Assembly (NCBI RefSeq): GCF_001620265.1
Contig: NZ_CP012661.1
Span: 4,353,001 to 4,417,000, forward strand
Length of the DNA stretch: 64,000 nt
Reading direction: 5' to 3'
Origin: Frigidibacter mobilis
GTDB taxonomy: Bacteria; Pseudomonadota; Alphaproteobacteria; Rhodobacterales; Rhodobacteraceae
Made by a program: the position numbers and the translations under genes. Each line of letters begins with the position of its first letter. Position 1 is the first letter of the stretch. Under the pieces are notes generated by a model that worked only from the letters and a program-made list of their open reading frames with translations, made no database searches and was not told the origin of the DNA. Shown piece after piece: positions 28,757-38,083 of the stretch.

Positions 28757-29867
28757 TATCCCTTCCAGCGAACAAGAAGACCTTCGCCTGTTGCGCGAGA
28801 GCGCGCGCACGTTGTTTGAACGGGCGGGCGGAAGTGACAGAGCCCGAAAACTCCGTGATGCCGGGGGCGGTTTCGATCCGGAGATGGTCCGGGAACTGGC
28901 CGAGGCCGGTGTTTTCGGCGTGGCGGTGCCCGAAGGACAGGGGGGGCTTGGCATGGGCCTGGCCGCTGCCGGCGTCATCGCCGAAGAGGTCGGCCGCGTG
29001 ATTGCACCGGAACCGGTCGTTTTGACGATCGGTCTAAGCCTCGGTCTTCTGCGCCGCCTTTGTCCGGATCATCCGAAGATGGCGCAACTTATCGGCGGCG
29101 AAATTTTACTGGCGGTTGCCTGGCAGGAACGCGGCCTGGGCGGGGCGCCTGCCGATGCGGCCTGCCGATACACGGACGGGCGGCTGACCGGAAGCAAGGC
29201 TTGGGTCGTCGGTGCGACCGGATCGCAAGGGTTCCTTGTCGTGACCGAACAAGATGATGGACCGGTTCTCGTCTTGGCGGAGGCAGGCGCGGACGGCCTT
29301 GTTATCGACAAGCGGGCGCAGGCCGACGGCAGCTCCCTGGGCGAGCTTTCTTTTTCGGGAACGCCGGCCGTGGAACTGGCCCGCGGCGATGCGGTTCAGG
29401 CCGCGCTTGCCGAGGCTGTCGCCGATACAACCGCGCTTGCCGCGGCCGAACTTGTCGGCCTGAGCGAACGCGCCTTCGAGATCACGCTCGATTACATCAA
29501 GACGCGGGAACAGTTCGACAAGCCGATCGGGTCTTTTCAGGTCATCCAGCACCGTGCCGTGGACCTCAACGTGATGTGCGAGGTGGCGCAAGCCGGAGTG
29601 CGCGAGGCGCTCGCGCAGATGGACAGCGAAACCGAACCGAAGGTTCGGGCCCCGATTGCCAGCCGCGCCAAGGCGCGCGCAGTCACGGCCGCCAAGAAAA
29701 TCACCCGCGATGCGATCCAGTTGCACGGGGCCGTCGGTTACACGGATGAGTTCGATATCGGACTCTACCTGAACCGGGCGCTGGTGCTGTCGGCCTGGTT
29801 GGGCGACGAGGCCTATCACAGGCGGATTTGGTTCGAGGCGCGCGAAGCAGAGGGGGCAGCACAATGA
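28743..29867 (+). CDS. Acyl-CoA dehydrogenase subunit (catalytic-Glu type of a heteromeric pair)
   Basis: A 374-residue acyl-CoA dehydrogenase with a weak FAD loop and a C-terminal IQLHGAVGYTDEFDIGLYLNRALVLSAW that keeps the catalytic-Glu region, but with no GGTxEIxxxxI motif at the C-terminus. This is the pattern of one half of alpha2beta2 dehydrogenases known from steroid side-chain degradation, in which the two subunits share the active sites. The next gene, overlapping by 4 bp, has the complementary motifs. Fully open. Confidence 0.87.
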   Translation: MTQTDIPSSEQEDLRLLRESARTLFERAGGSDRARKLRDAGGGFDPEMVRELAEAGVFGVAVPEGQGGLGMGLAAAGVIAEEVGRVIAPEPVVLTIGLSLGLLRRLCPDHPKMAQLIGGEILLAVAWQERGLGGAPADAACRYTDGRLTGSKAWVVGATGSQGFLVVTEQDDGPVLVLAEAGADGLVIDKRAQADGSSLGELSFSGTPAVELARGDAVQAALAEAVADTTALAAAELVGLSERAFEITLDYIKTREQFDKPIGSFQVIQHRAVDLNVMCEVAQAGVREALAQMDSETEPKVRAPIASRAKARAVTAAKKITRDAIQLHGAVGYTDEFDIGLYLNRALVLSAWLGDEAYHRRIWFEAREAEGAAQ

Positions 29868-30072
29868 CCGACTGGAATGCAATTAGCGATGCGGAATTCC
29901 GCAAAGAAGTGCGCCAGTTCTTCGAAGCGGAATATCCCGAGGAGCTGCGTCATCTGCCGCACCGCCCGAAGTTCGCCGAGATCGAACATTGGCACCGCAA
30001 GCTTCACGCCAAGGGCTGGGTTGCGCCAGCTTGGCCCGCTGAATTCGGCGGTATGGGCCTAAACGCTGCTAA

Positions 30073-31744
30073 CCGACATTCCCCAAGTGGCCTGCCGCTT
30101 GACTTCAAGATCGCCTGATTTTGCTCGCTGGGCAAGCGTTTTTCGCCCCGAGCGGTGTCTGTCGTCGCGCAAACGGCCGAAGTCGGGTGGATCAAGCCTC
30201 GAACCCGCAGCATTCTGGCCCGGCAGAGCCGCTTTTCCGCGCGGCAGACGGACCTGTCCTGCCGCTTTCGTTCAGCTTGGGCATGGATCGTGGTCATGCG
30301 CATGACGGAGGCGTTCGAAGACGGCGGATGGCGGCAAGGACGGCCCGCACCATCGGGCCGGTGACGGCGACCTCGGCCAACTGGAAGGTAATGGCGCGGG
30401 CGTGGCGGACGACGCGGGCGCCGATCTTGATCAGCTTGAGTTGCAGGCTGGTCAACGACCAGTCCGCCATGGCCTCGGGCAGTTCGATGCAGCGCAGGAA
30501 GGTTGCCAGGTTGTAGGCCAGCGCGTGCAGTTGCAGCCGCACCTCGTTGTGCCGGAACTTCCGGCATGACAGCCGCGTCCAGCGAAAGGCATATTTGCCT
30601 TCCTTGATGTGCTGCTCTGCGGTGCCGCGCTGGTTGTAGAACCTCACCACCCAGTCTGGCTCCATCGGCAGGTTGGTGACGATGAAGCCGACTTTGGGGA
30701 ACAGCTCGCCCGGATGCCATTCGATCTTGGCGATGACGCGGCGCGGCTTGTCCCAGGACGCCGCCTGATACTCGAAGTCCTCGAAGAACCGTTTGACCTT
30801 GGTCAGCGAAGGCCGTCCCACGGGCCGTGTCAGCCGATGCGCGATCTTCTCGCGCAAGACGGCGTTGGCGGGCAGACGGATGGCGTAGAAGAACCTGGCT
30901 TCTTCCAGCCGCATATAGATCGCGGGGATCGCGTAGGCAGCGTCGGCCCGGAAGAAGCGTCCACCAAGGTCGCGGCCAGCATATCGGGCAATGACGGGAT
31001 CAAGGACATCCCGCCAGCCATCGGCGCTGTGGACATTGCCGTTACGCAGGGCGCAGCGCTCCAGCATGCCAAACTGGTTGAACAAGAAGATGGGGTGATA
31101 GCAGGTGCAGTCGAAATGCCCGTTCCAGGCAGCACCTTCCTGATCGCCGTGGGTGGGGCTGACCGAGCTGTCCATGTCCAGCACGATGTATTTCAACCCG
31201 TTGCGGTCATGAAACCGGTCGATCCATTGGCCGTTCAGATCGGCCAGCGCCGCCCGGTTCGCGGCCAGAGCCAGCGTCTCGGTCTCGAACCGTCCCATCT
31301 GCGATGCCGAAGCAGCTTGCGCCTCGACGGCCCTGCCGCCAACGACCTGACGCATCACGGGATCGAGGGCCAAGCGGTCGGCATCGTTCACATCCTCGTA
31401 TCCGGCCAGTCGTCCGAACACCGATTGCCGGAACAATCCGTCAAGCCGATGGAGCGTGTTCTTCCCGGTGCGGCTGTCTCGCAGCGCCTCCGACGCCAGA
31501 TTGGACAGGCCGAGCACGTCATCAAGCTCGCGCATCACCAGCAGGCCACCGTCTGAACTGATCTGCGCACCACGGAACTCCAGACGCACACGGCGGTCGA
31601 AATCAACCCGATCTCCCCGCGCCAAGCCCGCACCCTCCAGGTGATCCATGAAACGCGCCCCTCGCAGCCGTCAACGCCATGATTTATATGCGAAATATCA
31701 CGATTACGACAGCGAAATCAGCGACTTACTTGGAGAATGTGGGG
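30073..31744 (-). mobile_element. IS1380-family element inserted in an acyl-CoA dehydrogenase gene
   Basis: A 1672-bp element with inverted ends CCGACATTCCCCAAGT and the complement of CCCCACATTCTCCAAGT, flanked by the 4-bp duplication CTAA (30069-30072 and 31745-31748). Four-base duplications and this length are normal for IS1380. The clean duplication and undamaged host frame point to a recent event. Confidence 0.93.
30294..31649 (-). CDS. IS1380-family transposase
   Basis: A 451-residue transposase of normal family length. Visible: QISSDGGLLVMRELDDVLGL, then KYIVLDMDSSVSPTHGDQEGAAWNGHF (first catalytic Asp region), FRADAAYAIPAIYMRLEE (second), and YNQRGTAEQHIKEGKYAFRWTRLSCRKF (catalytic Glu region), then LQLHALAYNLATFLR. 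Oriented against the host gene. No lesions. Confidence 0.93.
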   Translation of the reverse strand: MDHLEGAGLARGDRVDFDRRVRLEFRGAQISSDGGLLVMRELDDVLGLSNLASEALRDSRTGKNTLHRLDGLFRQSVFGRLAGYEDVNDADRLALDPVMRQVVGGRAVEAQAASASQMGRFETETLALAANRAALADLNGQWIDRFHDRNGLKYIVLDMDSSVSPTHGDQEGAAWNGHFDCTCYHPIFLFNQFGMLERCALRNGNVHSADGWRDVLDPVIARYAGRDLGGRFFRADAAYAIPAIYMRLEEARFFYAIRLPANAVLREKIAHRLTRPVGRPSLTKVKRFFEDFEYQAASWDKPRRVIAKIEWHPGELFPKVGFIVTNLPMEPDWVVRFYNQRGTAEQHIKEGKYAFRWTRLSCRKFRHNEVRLQLHALAYNLATFLRCIELPEAMADWSLTSLQLKLIKIGARVVRHARAITFQLAEVAVTGPMVRAVLAAIRRLRTPPSCA

Positions 31745-32718
31745 CTAAGCTTCTGATCTTTTATGAAGAGCAGCAGCGCTGGGGCGTCAATCGCGGTCGC
31801 GACATGGGCGTGCAGATGGTCGGTCCCCTGATCATCAAATTCGGCACCCAGGAACAAAAAGACTACTGGCTGCCGCGTATCCTGAGTTGCGAAGACATCT
31901 GGTGCCAGGGATACTCGGAACCCGGCGCCGGGTCTGATCTGGCGAACCTGCGCACACGCGCAGAGATTGACGGGGGCGACTTTGTCATCAACGGACAGAA
32001 GATCTGGACCACGATGGCGCATGACGCTACGCACATTTTCATGCTGGTGCGCACCGATCCGGATGCGCCCAAGAAACAACAAGGCATCAGTTTCCTGCTC
32101 GCTCCGATGGATCAGCCCGGAGTCGATGTGCGCACCATCACGACCCTGTCGGGCGAGACCGAGTTTTGCGAGGTCTTCTTTGACAATGCACGGACGTCCC
32201 GCGAGAACCTCGTGGGCGAGCTGAACAAGGGTTGGACGATGGCCAAGGCGCTCTTGAGCTTCGAACGCATTTTCATCGGTTCGCCAAGTCTGGCCCAGAA
32301 CGCTCTGGGACAGCTTGAAAGCTTTGCCCGTAGCCGTGGCGTGTTTGACGATCCGGTGTTCCGTGACCGCTTCGCCCAGGCGGCACTGGATGTGGAAGAT
32401 CATGCCGCGCTTTATGCCCGTTTTGCAGATCAGCTCAAACGTGGCGAGACGCTGGGTGCGGATGTGTCCATGCTGAAGATCTGGGTGACTGAGTGCTTCC
32501 AGCGCATCACCGAGCTGATGATCGAAGCAGCCGGTCCCGATGGCGGCTCCATCGGGCCGCTTCAGGTTGGCAATGTTAGCGTCGACGTTTTGTCGAGCTT
32601 CTACAAGGCCAGACCTACCACGATCTACGGTGGATCGAACGAAATCCAAAGAAACATCCTGTCCAAGGCCGTCCTGGGACTGCCTGGCTGAACCCATACC
32701 GTGAGGAGGAAAAGACCT

Positions 32719-33528
32719 ATGTCGGAGCGTTACGCAAAGTACGACAAACTGAAATTTGACTACCCGGCGGATCGCGTCCTGCGCATCACGTTCGACCGGC
32801 CCGAGACATTCAACTCGGTCGATGCCGAAACCCACACCCAGATGACGGACATGTGGATCGACATCGACCGCGACCCCGACATCAACGCGGTCATCGTGAC
32901 CGGTGCGGGCAAGGCGTTTTCCGCCGGTGGTGATTTTAGCCTGATCGAAAACATGATTGGCAATTCGCACGAGATCATGAAGACGTGGAAAGAAGCCAAG
33001 GATCTCGTCTATAACATCATCAACTGCAACAAGCCGATCATTTCCGCGATCAATGGCCCTGCGGCCGGCGCGGGCCTTGTGGTTGCCATTCTGGCCGATA
33101 TCTCGATAGCCGGAAAACGGGCCAAGATCGTTGATGGTCACCCGCGTCTGGGTGTTGCCGCCGGTGACGTCGCGGCGATCATCTGGCCGCTGCTGACCTC
33201 GATGGCCAAGGCGAAATACTATCTGATGACCTGCAAGCCCGTATCGGGCGAAGAGGCCGAGCGTATCGGTCTGGTATCAATGTGCGTCGAGGATGATGAG
33301 CTGCAGCAGATCGCGCTGGATACAGCCGTCGAACTGGCCAACGGCTCGCAAAGCGCGATCCGCTGGACCAAGTATTCGCTGAACAACTGGCTGCGCCAGG
33401 CCGGGCCGATCTTTGATGCGTCGACCGCGCTGGAGATGCTTGGCTTCATGAGCGAGGACGTCAAGGAAGGTGTGTTGTCGCACCGCGAGAAGCGCGCGCC
33501 GAACTTCCGTAAGGACTGCCCGCTTTAA
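32719..33528 (+). CDS. Enoyl-CoA hydratase/isomerase family protein
   Basis: A 269-residue crotonase: VIVTGAGKAFSAGGDFSLIENM and INGPAAGAGLVVAILADISIAGKRAKIVDGHPRLGVAAGDVAAIIWPLL form the oxyanion hole; the C-terminus ends HREKRAPNFRKDCPL. ATG 32719 has GTGAGGAGGAAAAG upstream. It follows the split dehydrogenase in the operon from site 5. Confidence 0.9.
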   Translation: MSERYAKYDKLKFDYPADRVLRITFDRPETFNSVDAETHTQMTDMWIDIDRDPDINAVIVTGAGKAFSAGGDFSLIENMIGNSHEIMKTWKEAKDLVYNIINCNKPIISAINGPAAGAGLVVAILADISIAGKRAKIVDGHPRLGVAAGDVAAIIWPLLTSMAKAKYYLMTCKPVSGEEAERIGLVSMCVEDDELQQIALDTAVELANGSQSAIRWTKYSLNNWLRQAGPIFDASTALEMLGFMSEDVKEGVLSHREKRAPNFRKDCPL

Positions 33529-33549
33529 CGCCCGATTGGACGAGGAGGC

Positions 33550-34752
33550 ATGGAAATGTCTGATGATATCTACCAAGATATAGCTCAAGCCTATGCCGCT
33601 GCGGCCAACAAGGCTCCTGGCCTGAAATCGCGATTTACGGCTGCCGGATTCGATCCGGCAACTGTCACATCGTTGGCGGACCTCTCGCGTCTTCCAGTGA
33701 TGAAAAAAGAAGAGCTTCTGAAGATCCAGCGCAAAAATCCGCCCTTTGGCGGGTTCCTGGCTTCGGATCTGAAGGATGTCGGGCGGATCTACGTGTCCCC
33801 CGGCCCGATTTTCGAACCGGCCCTTTCGGACGGTGGCGGCCACGGCCTTGACCTGCTGTTCAAGGCGGCAGGCGTGGGGCCGGGGGATATTATCCTGAAC
33901 ACATGGATGTATCATCTGGTGCCCGCGGGGCTTTTGTTCGACGAAGCGGCACAGGCCGCAGGCGCCACGGTTATCCCCGGCGGCGTCGGCAATACGGAGC
34001 TTCAGGCACAGATCATCGTCGAAACCGGCGTGACTTCGATCTGCGCTTCGACCGCGTTTTTCCTGACGCTGGCGGACAAGGTGGTCGAAACCTATGGCCG
34101 CGACGCCTGGAAGGTGAAGACAGCCTTCCTCGGCGGTGAGATGGGCGACTGGATGGCCAAGCGCCGCCGGATCGAGGCCGAATACGGCGTGTCCACCTGG
34201 GCCGCCTATGCCACCGCCGATCTGGGCCTTGTCGCCTATGAGGATGGCGGCGAAGGCTACCTGGTTCATCCCGACCGCGTGGTGCAGATCTGCGATCCGG
34301 TCAGCGGCGAACAGGTCGCTCACGGGGAACCGGGCGAGGTTGTTGTGACCGCGCGCGATGCCACTTGGCCGATGATCCGGTTCGGCACCGGCGACAGCGC
34401 CTTTGCCCTGGAAAGCAACGCGGATGGCACCGTCAGCCGGATTTCAGCATTGCAGGGCCGGGTCGGGGCAGCGGTCAAAGTGCGCGAGATTTTCGTTTAT
34501 CCGCGCGTGGTTGAGGAAGTTGTCATCGGCACGCCGGGCGCAAAGGCCGCGCAGGCCGTGGTAACGCGCGAGAACGATCGCGACATGATCCGCCTCTCGC
34601 TTGTGCTGGAAGACGGTGCCGACGCTTCTGCTGCGGAAGCAGCTGCCGCCGAAATCTTCAAACTGCATGCGCGAATTCGCGCCGACGAGGTGAGCATCGT
34701 TTCGGAACTACCCGAGAATGTAGAACTGATCGTCAACCAAAAAGACGTCTGA
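33550..34752 (+). CDS. Phenylacetate-CoA ligase-like AMP-binding protein
   Basis: A 400-residue adenylate-forming protein of the PaaK type: SRLPVMKKEELLKIQ at the N-terminus, SICASTAFFLTLADKV, then KTAFLGGEMGDWMAKRRRIEAEYGVSTWAAYATADLG, PGEVVVTARDATWPMIRFGTGD and an IFVYPRVVEEVV C-terminal lid. It lacks a glycine-rich P-loop of SSGTTGKP type; VSPGPIFEPAL stands in that area, as in shorter PaaK relatives. It presumably makes a CoA thioester of a cyclic or branched acid, or re-activates an intermediate. Last gene before the IS cluster. Confidence 0.83.
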   Translation: MEMSDDIYQDIAQAYAAAANKAPGLKSRFTAAGFDPATVTSLADLSRLPVMKKEELLKIQRKNPPFGGFLASDLKDVGRIYVSPGPIFEPALSDGGGHGLDLLFKAAGVGPGDIILNTWMYHLVPAGLLFDEAAQAAGATVIPGGVGNTELQAQIIVETGVTSICASTAFFLTLADKVVETYGRDAWKVKTAFLGGEMGDWMAKRRRIEAEYGVSTWAAYATADLGLVAYEDGGEGYLVHPDRVVQICDPVSGEQVAHGEPGEVVVTARDATWPMIRFGTGDSAFALESNADGTVSRISALQGRVGAAVKVREIFVYPRVVEEVVIGTPGAKAAQAVVTRENDRDMIRLSLVLEDGADASAAEAAAAEIFKLHARIRADEVSIVSELPENVELIVNQKDV

Positions 34753-34803
34753 GATCGCGTCGCGATCTTCGGCGACAACCGCAGAAACAGATGGGCGACC
34801 GGG

Positions 34804-35993
34804 TGGTAATCCCCCGATCTTAAGGGATGCGGAAGTAGAATTTTCTCGGCAGTATGAACGAGGAGATTCCGATGAAGAAGACATGTTTCACCGAAGCCCA
34901 GATCATGGGTGTGCAGCGGCAGATGGAGGGCGGCATACCTGCTACCGAGCTGTGCCGCGAACATGGCATGAGCAGCGCCGAGCTTTACAAGTGGCGGGCC
35001 AAGTATGGCGGGATGGACGCGAGCCTGATTTCCGAGATGAAGGCGATGGCTGAGGAGAACCGACGCCTGAAGCGCATGTATGCCGACGTCAGCATGCAGA
35101 ATGATCTCCTCAAGGAAGACTTGGGAAAAAATGATCCGGTCAACTCAACGCCGAGAGTTGGCCGTGAAAGCGGTGGCGTAAAAAGGCGTCAGCATCGCGC
35201 TGGCATGCCGGGCGTTCGATGTCAGCGAGACGTGCTATCGCTACAGCCCAAGCTGGACGATGAGAACGAGCAGATCGCCGACCTTCTGCTCGGACTGACG
35301 AAGGCGAAGAAGAGCTGGGGCTTCGGCCTATGCTTCCTGTACATGCGTAACGTCCAGGGCTACGGGTGGAACCACAAGCGCGTGTACCGGATCTACCGCG
35401 AATTGGAGCTGAACCTGCGGATCAAGCCACGCAAGCGGTTGAAGCGGGAGAAGCCTGACGCACTAGCGATTCCGGAGGCTGCGAACGAGGTCTGGTCAAT
35501 GGACTTCATGGCGGATCGCCTCGGGGACGGTCGACAGTTCCGGCTGCTGAACGTCCTGGACGATTTCAACCGTGAAGGGCTGGGCATCGAGATCGACTTC
35601 TCGCTGCCGCCGAGCGGGTCGTCCGGGCCCTGAACCAGATCATCGAATGGCGTGGCACACCGAAGACAATAAGGGTCGACAACGGTCCTGAGTACGTTAG
35701 TGGGGCGCTGATGGAATGGGCCGAACACAAGGGCATCGCCTTGACCCACATCCAGCCCGGGAAACCGCAGCAGAACGCTTACGTCGAGCGATACAACCGG
35801 ACGGTCCGGCACGAATGGCTGGACCTCCATATCTTCGAGAGCATTGACGAGGTGCAGCAGATTGCCACCGAGTGGCTCTGGTCCTACAACAACGAGCGCC
35901 CGAACATGGGCATCGGCGGATGACGCCCGCCCAGAAACTGAGAATGGTCGCGTAAATTCTACGACCAAGCCCCGTAAAAACGGGGGATTACCA
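34804..35993 (+). mobile_element. IS3-family element, degenerate
   Basis: A 1190-bp element bounded by inverted repeats beginning TGGTAATCCCCCG at both ends. No clear 3-bp duplication (left flank GGG, right flank GGA). Its transposase is broken at several points. Confidence 0.85.
34854..35956 (+). pseudogene. IS3-family OrfA/OrfB, multiple lesions
   Basis: OrfA begins at 34872 with [47 protein letters not shown]. OrfB should begin near 35131 as [16 protein letters not shown] but meets TAA, then reads [23 protein letters not shown] in that frame; it shifts near 35248 to [16 protein letters not shown]...[31 protein letters not shown]. It shifts again near 35612, recovering at VDNGPEYVSGALMEWAEHKGIALTHIQPGKPQQNAYVERYNRT, and once more at 35922. 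One nonsense codon and three apparent base losses make it inactive. Confidence 0.85.
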
Positions 35994-36134
35994 GGACGAT
36001 CAGAAATTCCTTGCAAACGGAGGGCATACACAAAAGAAGTTGGAGTTCAGCGGAGTTCCGTGTTGCTTGGGCGGCTTGCGTTCCGTAAAGTATTCTCTGC
36101 TTATTCTGGTAGTCCAATTTGAGCGACGAGAGGC
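35994..36134. other. Short intergenic stretch without a gene
   Basis: About 140 bases between the IS3 end and the 3' end of the WYL regulator. I see no gene, repeat or terminator that I can support here. Confidence 0.5.
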
Positions 36135-36845
36135 TCATCGGCCGGGCGCCCTAGGTGCAAGCTTTTCGCGTTCGAGGTCAACCGCATCCCGGAAACGCTT
36201 GCCACGTTCCGTCCGGAAACGCCTCCCGCTATTGGATAGAGACCTGATCCGATCCAGGCGCAGGTGCCGAAAGCCCTGCGCTGTCTCGCACCAGATCGTT
36301 AGCAGCCACGCGTTTTCGAACAGGGTCAGCCCCAGAGGCCACGCGTTTCTGGTCGACTGACGGCCTTCAGCATTCTGATAACCGATTGTCAGAACTTCTT
36401 TGGCAGAAATCGAGGCACGCAAAGTGGAAAAAGCCGCCGGTATCCCATCGCTCATAACTGTCCGCGCAGGACCGGCGTCCAGCACCGGATCAATCAGGCT
36501 CTCCTTTTGTGTCTCACCAACAGCGAAGCATAGTTTGGCAGCCGCGCGTTCTGCCGCGCCATCCAGGACATTTGTAGCCCGCTCGACGACGAGCCTCAAT
36601 CCCAAGGCGATCGCGTCCAGTTCATCGCCTTCGAACCGGAGAGAAGGCAAGAAATAGCCCCGCTCCATGACATAGCCAATCCCACCCTCCCCACGGATCG
36701 GGGCGCCCATCGCCTGCAAGTCACCAATGTCCCGGTAGATGGACCGCACCGAGACACCCAATTCGGCGGCCAGCAACGCCGCCGTCACCGGCGTGGCGCG
36801 CAGGCGCATGATATCGAGCAGTCGGAATAGGCGAAACAGTCTCAT
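36135..36845 (-). CDS. YafY-like HTH-WYL transcriptional regulator
   Basis: A 236-residue DeoR/YafY-type regulator. The N-terminal helix-turn-helix is RLRATPVTAALLAAELGVSVRSIYRDIGDLQAMGAPI and the C-terminal WYL-type ligand domain is LTIGYQNAEGRQSTRNAWPLGLTLFENAWLLTIWCETAQGFRHLRLDRIRSL. ATG 36845 is favoured because AGGGG lies about 9 bp upstream; an upstream in-frame start at 36872 would sit in the divergent promoter region. Divergent from the SnoaL-like gene, which it may control. Confidence 0.88.
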   Translation of the reverse strand: MRLFRLFRLLDIMRLRATPVTAALLAAELGVSVRSIYRDIGDLQAMGAPIRGEGGIGYVMERGYFLPSLRFEGDELDAIALGLRLVVERATNVLDGAAERAAAKLCFAVGETQKESLIDPVLDAGPARTVMSDGIPAAFSTLRASISAKEVLTIGYQNAEGRQSTRNAWPLGLTLFENAWLLTIWCETAQGFRHLRLDRIRSLSNSGRRFRTERGKRFRDAVDLEREKLAPRAPGR

Positions 36846-36918
36846 CGGAAGACCCCTGACGGTAACTGTCACAGCTTAGCAGCATAGTCCGCTCACTGAA
36901 ACCGATAGGGAGAACCTA

Positions 36919-37368
36919 ATGAAACTTCGGATCGTGGGAACGGCAGCCATGCTTGCCGCAACGCTCGTTACAGAAACGAATGCAGAGAACACAATGGACC
37001 AGACAAGAATCCTTGAGACCATCTCGGCGATGACCACGGCTTTTGCCGCAGGGGATATCGACGGGGTAATGTCAACCTATCAGCCCACGGCAGTCGTGGT
37101 GGCTGAACCTGGAGCACCTGTCGCCGGGGAAGCGGACCTGCGCGCCATGTTCGCCGAGTTCATCGCAAGTGGCGTGAGCTTTACCTACGGTGCGCATGAG
37201 GTCGTGGTCGCGGGAGATACCGGCTTGCACCTCATGTCCTGGACTGCGCCAGGGCCTGACGGACCGATGACCGCGCTATCAGTTGCGGTGCTGCACCGCC
37301 AACGGGATGGAAGCTGGAAGATGGTCATCGACCACCCGTTTGGCGACGGCGTTATGCATCGTAAATGA
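36919..37368 (+). CDS. SnoaL-like/DUF4440 protein with signal peptide
   Basis: A 149-residue protein with a likely signal peptide (MKLRIVGTAAMLAATLVTETNAE) and a SnoaL/DUF4440 cone-shaped fold: ILETISAMTTAFAAGDIDGVMSTYQPTAVVVAEPGAPVAGEADLRAMFAEFI, ending with DGSWKMVIDHPFGDGV. Such proteins are ketosteroid-isomerase-like ligand binders with diverse roles. The pair with the WYL regulator is a self-contained unit unrelated to the acyl-CoA regulon by its promoter. Confidence 0.85.
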   Translation: MKLRIVGTAAMLAATLVTETNAENTMDQTRILETISAMTTAFAAGDIDGVMSTYQPTAVVVAEPGAPVAGEADLRAMFAEFIASGVSFTYGAHEVVVAGDTGLHLMSWTAPGPDGPMTALSVAVLHRQRDGSWKMVIDHPFGDGVMHRK

Positions 37369-37483
37369 TGAGCCGCAGCATCTAACAACTCCGACATTGC
37401 GGACCCTTGTGTACGCGCTGCTGTGACCCCGACATTCATCCATCTGATGCCGGAGTCCGGGGTTGGATTGAAGCGATACGAGA

Positions 37484-37669
37484 ATGACGAAACGCCGGAA
37501 GTTTACGGACCAGTTCAAGGCGAAGGTGGCGCTGGAAGCGCTTCGTGGCGACAAGACGACCCAGGAGATCGCTGCGAAGCACCAAGTGCATCCGAACCAG
37601 GTCAGCGCATGGAAACGCCAAGCGGTCGACGCATATTGGTCCGACTCGCAAGAGCAAAGAGCAGCGTGA
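37484..37669 (+). pseudogene. IS3-family OrfA fragment
   Basis: MTKRRKFTDQFKAKVALEALRGDKTTQEIAAKHQVHPNQVSAWKRQAVDAYWSDSQEQRAA: the helix-turn-helix part of a different IS3 OrfA, cut off before the coiled coil. A terminal-repeat-like sequence follows at about 37705-37730. It is a deletion relic. Confidence 0.8.
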
Positions 37670-37731
37670 AACCTAAAACCGATACACCTTAGAAACGCTG
37701 CAAAACTGTCCGAAAAGGTGGGCCACTTCAC

Positions 37732-37775
37732 CCGTTACCGAAGTCCTGAGCCTAGGCTCAGGACTTCGGTAACGG
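37732..37775. repeat. Perfect 44-bp palindrome made of two IS5 ends around CTAG
   Basis: Both arms (20 bp) are exactly complementary around a central CTAG at 37752-37755. The 13-base CTAGGCTCAGGAC of the right arm recurs, inverted, at the far end of the IS5 element (40039-40052). The right arm is therefore the low end of that IS5, and the left arm is the matching end of another IS5 copy meeting it tail to tail. Confidence 0.75.
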
Positions 37776-38083
37776 GGCGTCCCAGTCAAGCGGTTTTGCA
37801 CATGCGACTTGGGCCGCCGAACCGCGGTCTTGTTCTTTGAACGATTGATCTGCTTCCCCATTCTGCAGCCTTCGCTTGAGATCACCCCGGGTGCATGCTT
37901 CGGTCCGTGGTCGGCGCGATGGCCACCAACATGATGCTGGTTCAATGCAATTCCGATGTGCCCATCTCATTGGCGTGCTCGACATGGTCGTCATCAGTCC
38001 TGAGCACGGCATCACCGGAACCGCGTCCCGTAGGGACCTCGAAGGCCCGCGATTAGGCGGGCAGCAGTCTGGAACCTGTGTCG
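37776..38083 (-). other. Non-coding right end of the IS110/IS1111 element, candidate bridge RNA region
   Basis: About 308 bases between the transposase stop and the element end with no credible gene. IS110-family elements encode a structured bridge RNA in a non-coding end; in the IS1111 subgroup it is downstream of the transposase. I cannot fold it here, so this is position-based only. Confidence 0.4.

Larger units (their letters stand above)
29864..32691 (+). pseudogene. Acyl-CoA dehydrogenase subunit (FAD-motif type), interrupted by IS1380
   Basis: The N-terminus MTDWNAISDAEFRKEVRQFFEAEYPEELRHL...WPAEFGGMGLNAA (29864-30072) continues at 31749 as KLLIFYEEQQRWGVNRGRDMGVQMVGPLIIKFG after removal of 30073-31744 and one copy of the CTAA duplication. 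The restored frame is 383 codons without a break. It contains GYSEPGAGSDLANLRT, GQKIWTTMAHDATHIFMLVRT and the C-terminal FAD motif IYGGSNEIQRNILSK. It lacks an obvious catalytic-Glu segment, complementing the preceding subunit. As drawn, the heteromeric enzyme cannot form. Confidence 0.93.

Noticed and set aside
30121..30516. Plus-strand frames in 30.1-31.6 kb as extra dehydrogenase sequence
   Set aside because: They lie inside the IS1380 element and are antisense to its transposase.
35994..36134. Possible small gene between IS3 and the WYL regulator
   Set aside because: Short open frames lack a ribosome site and any recognisable motif.
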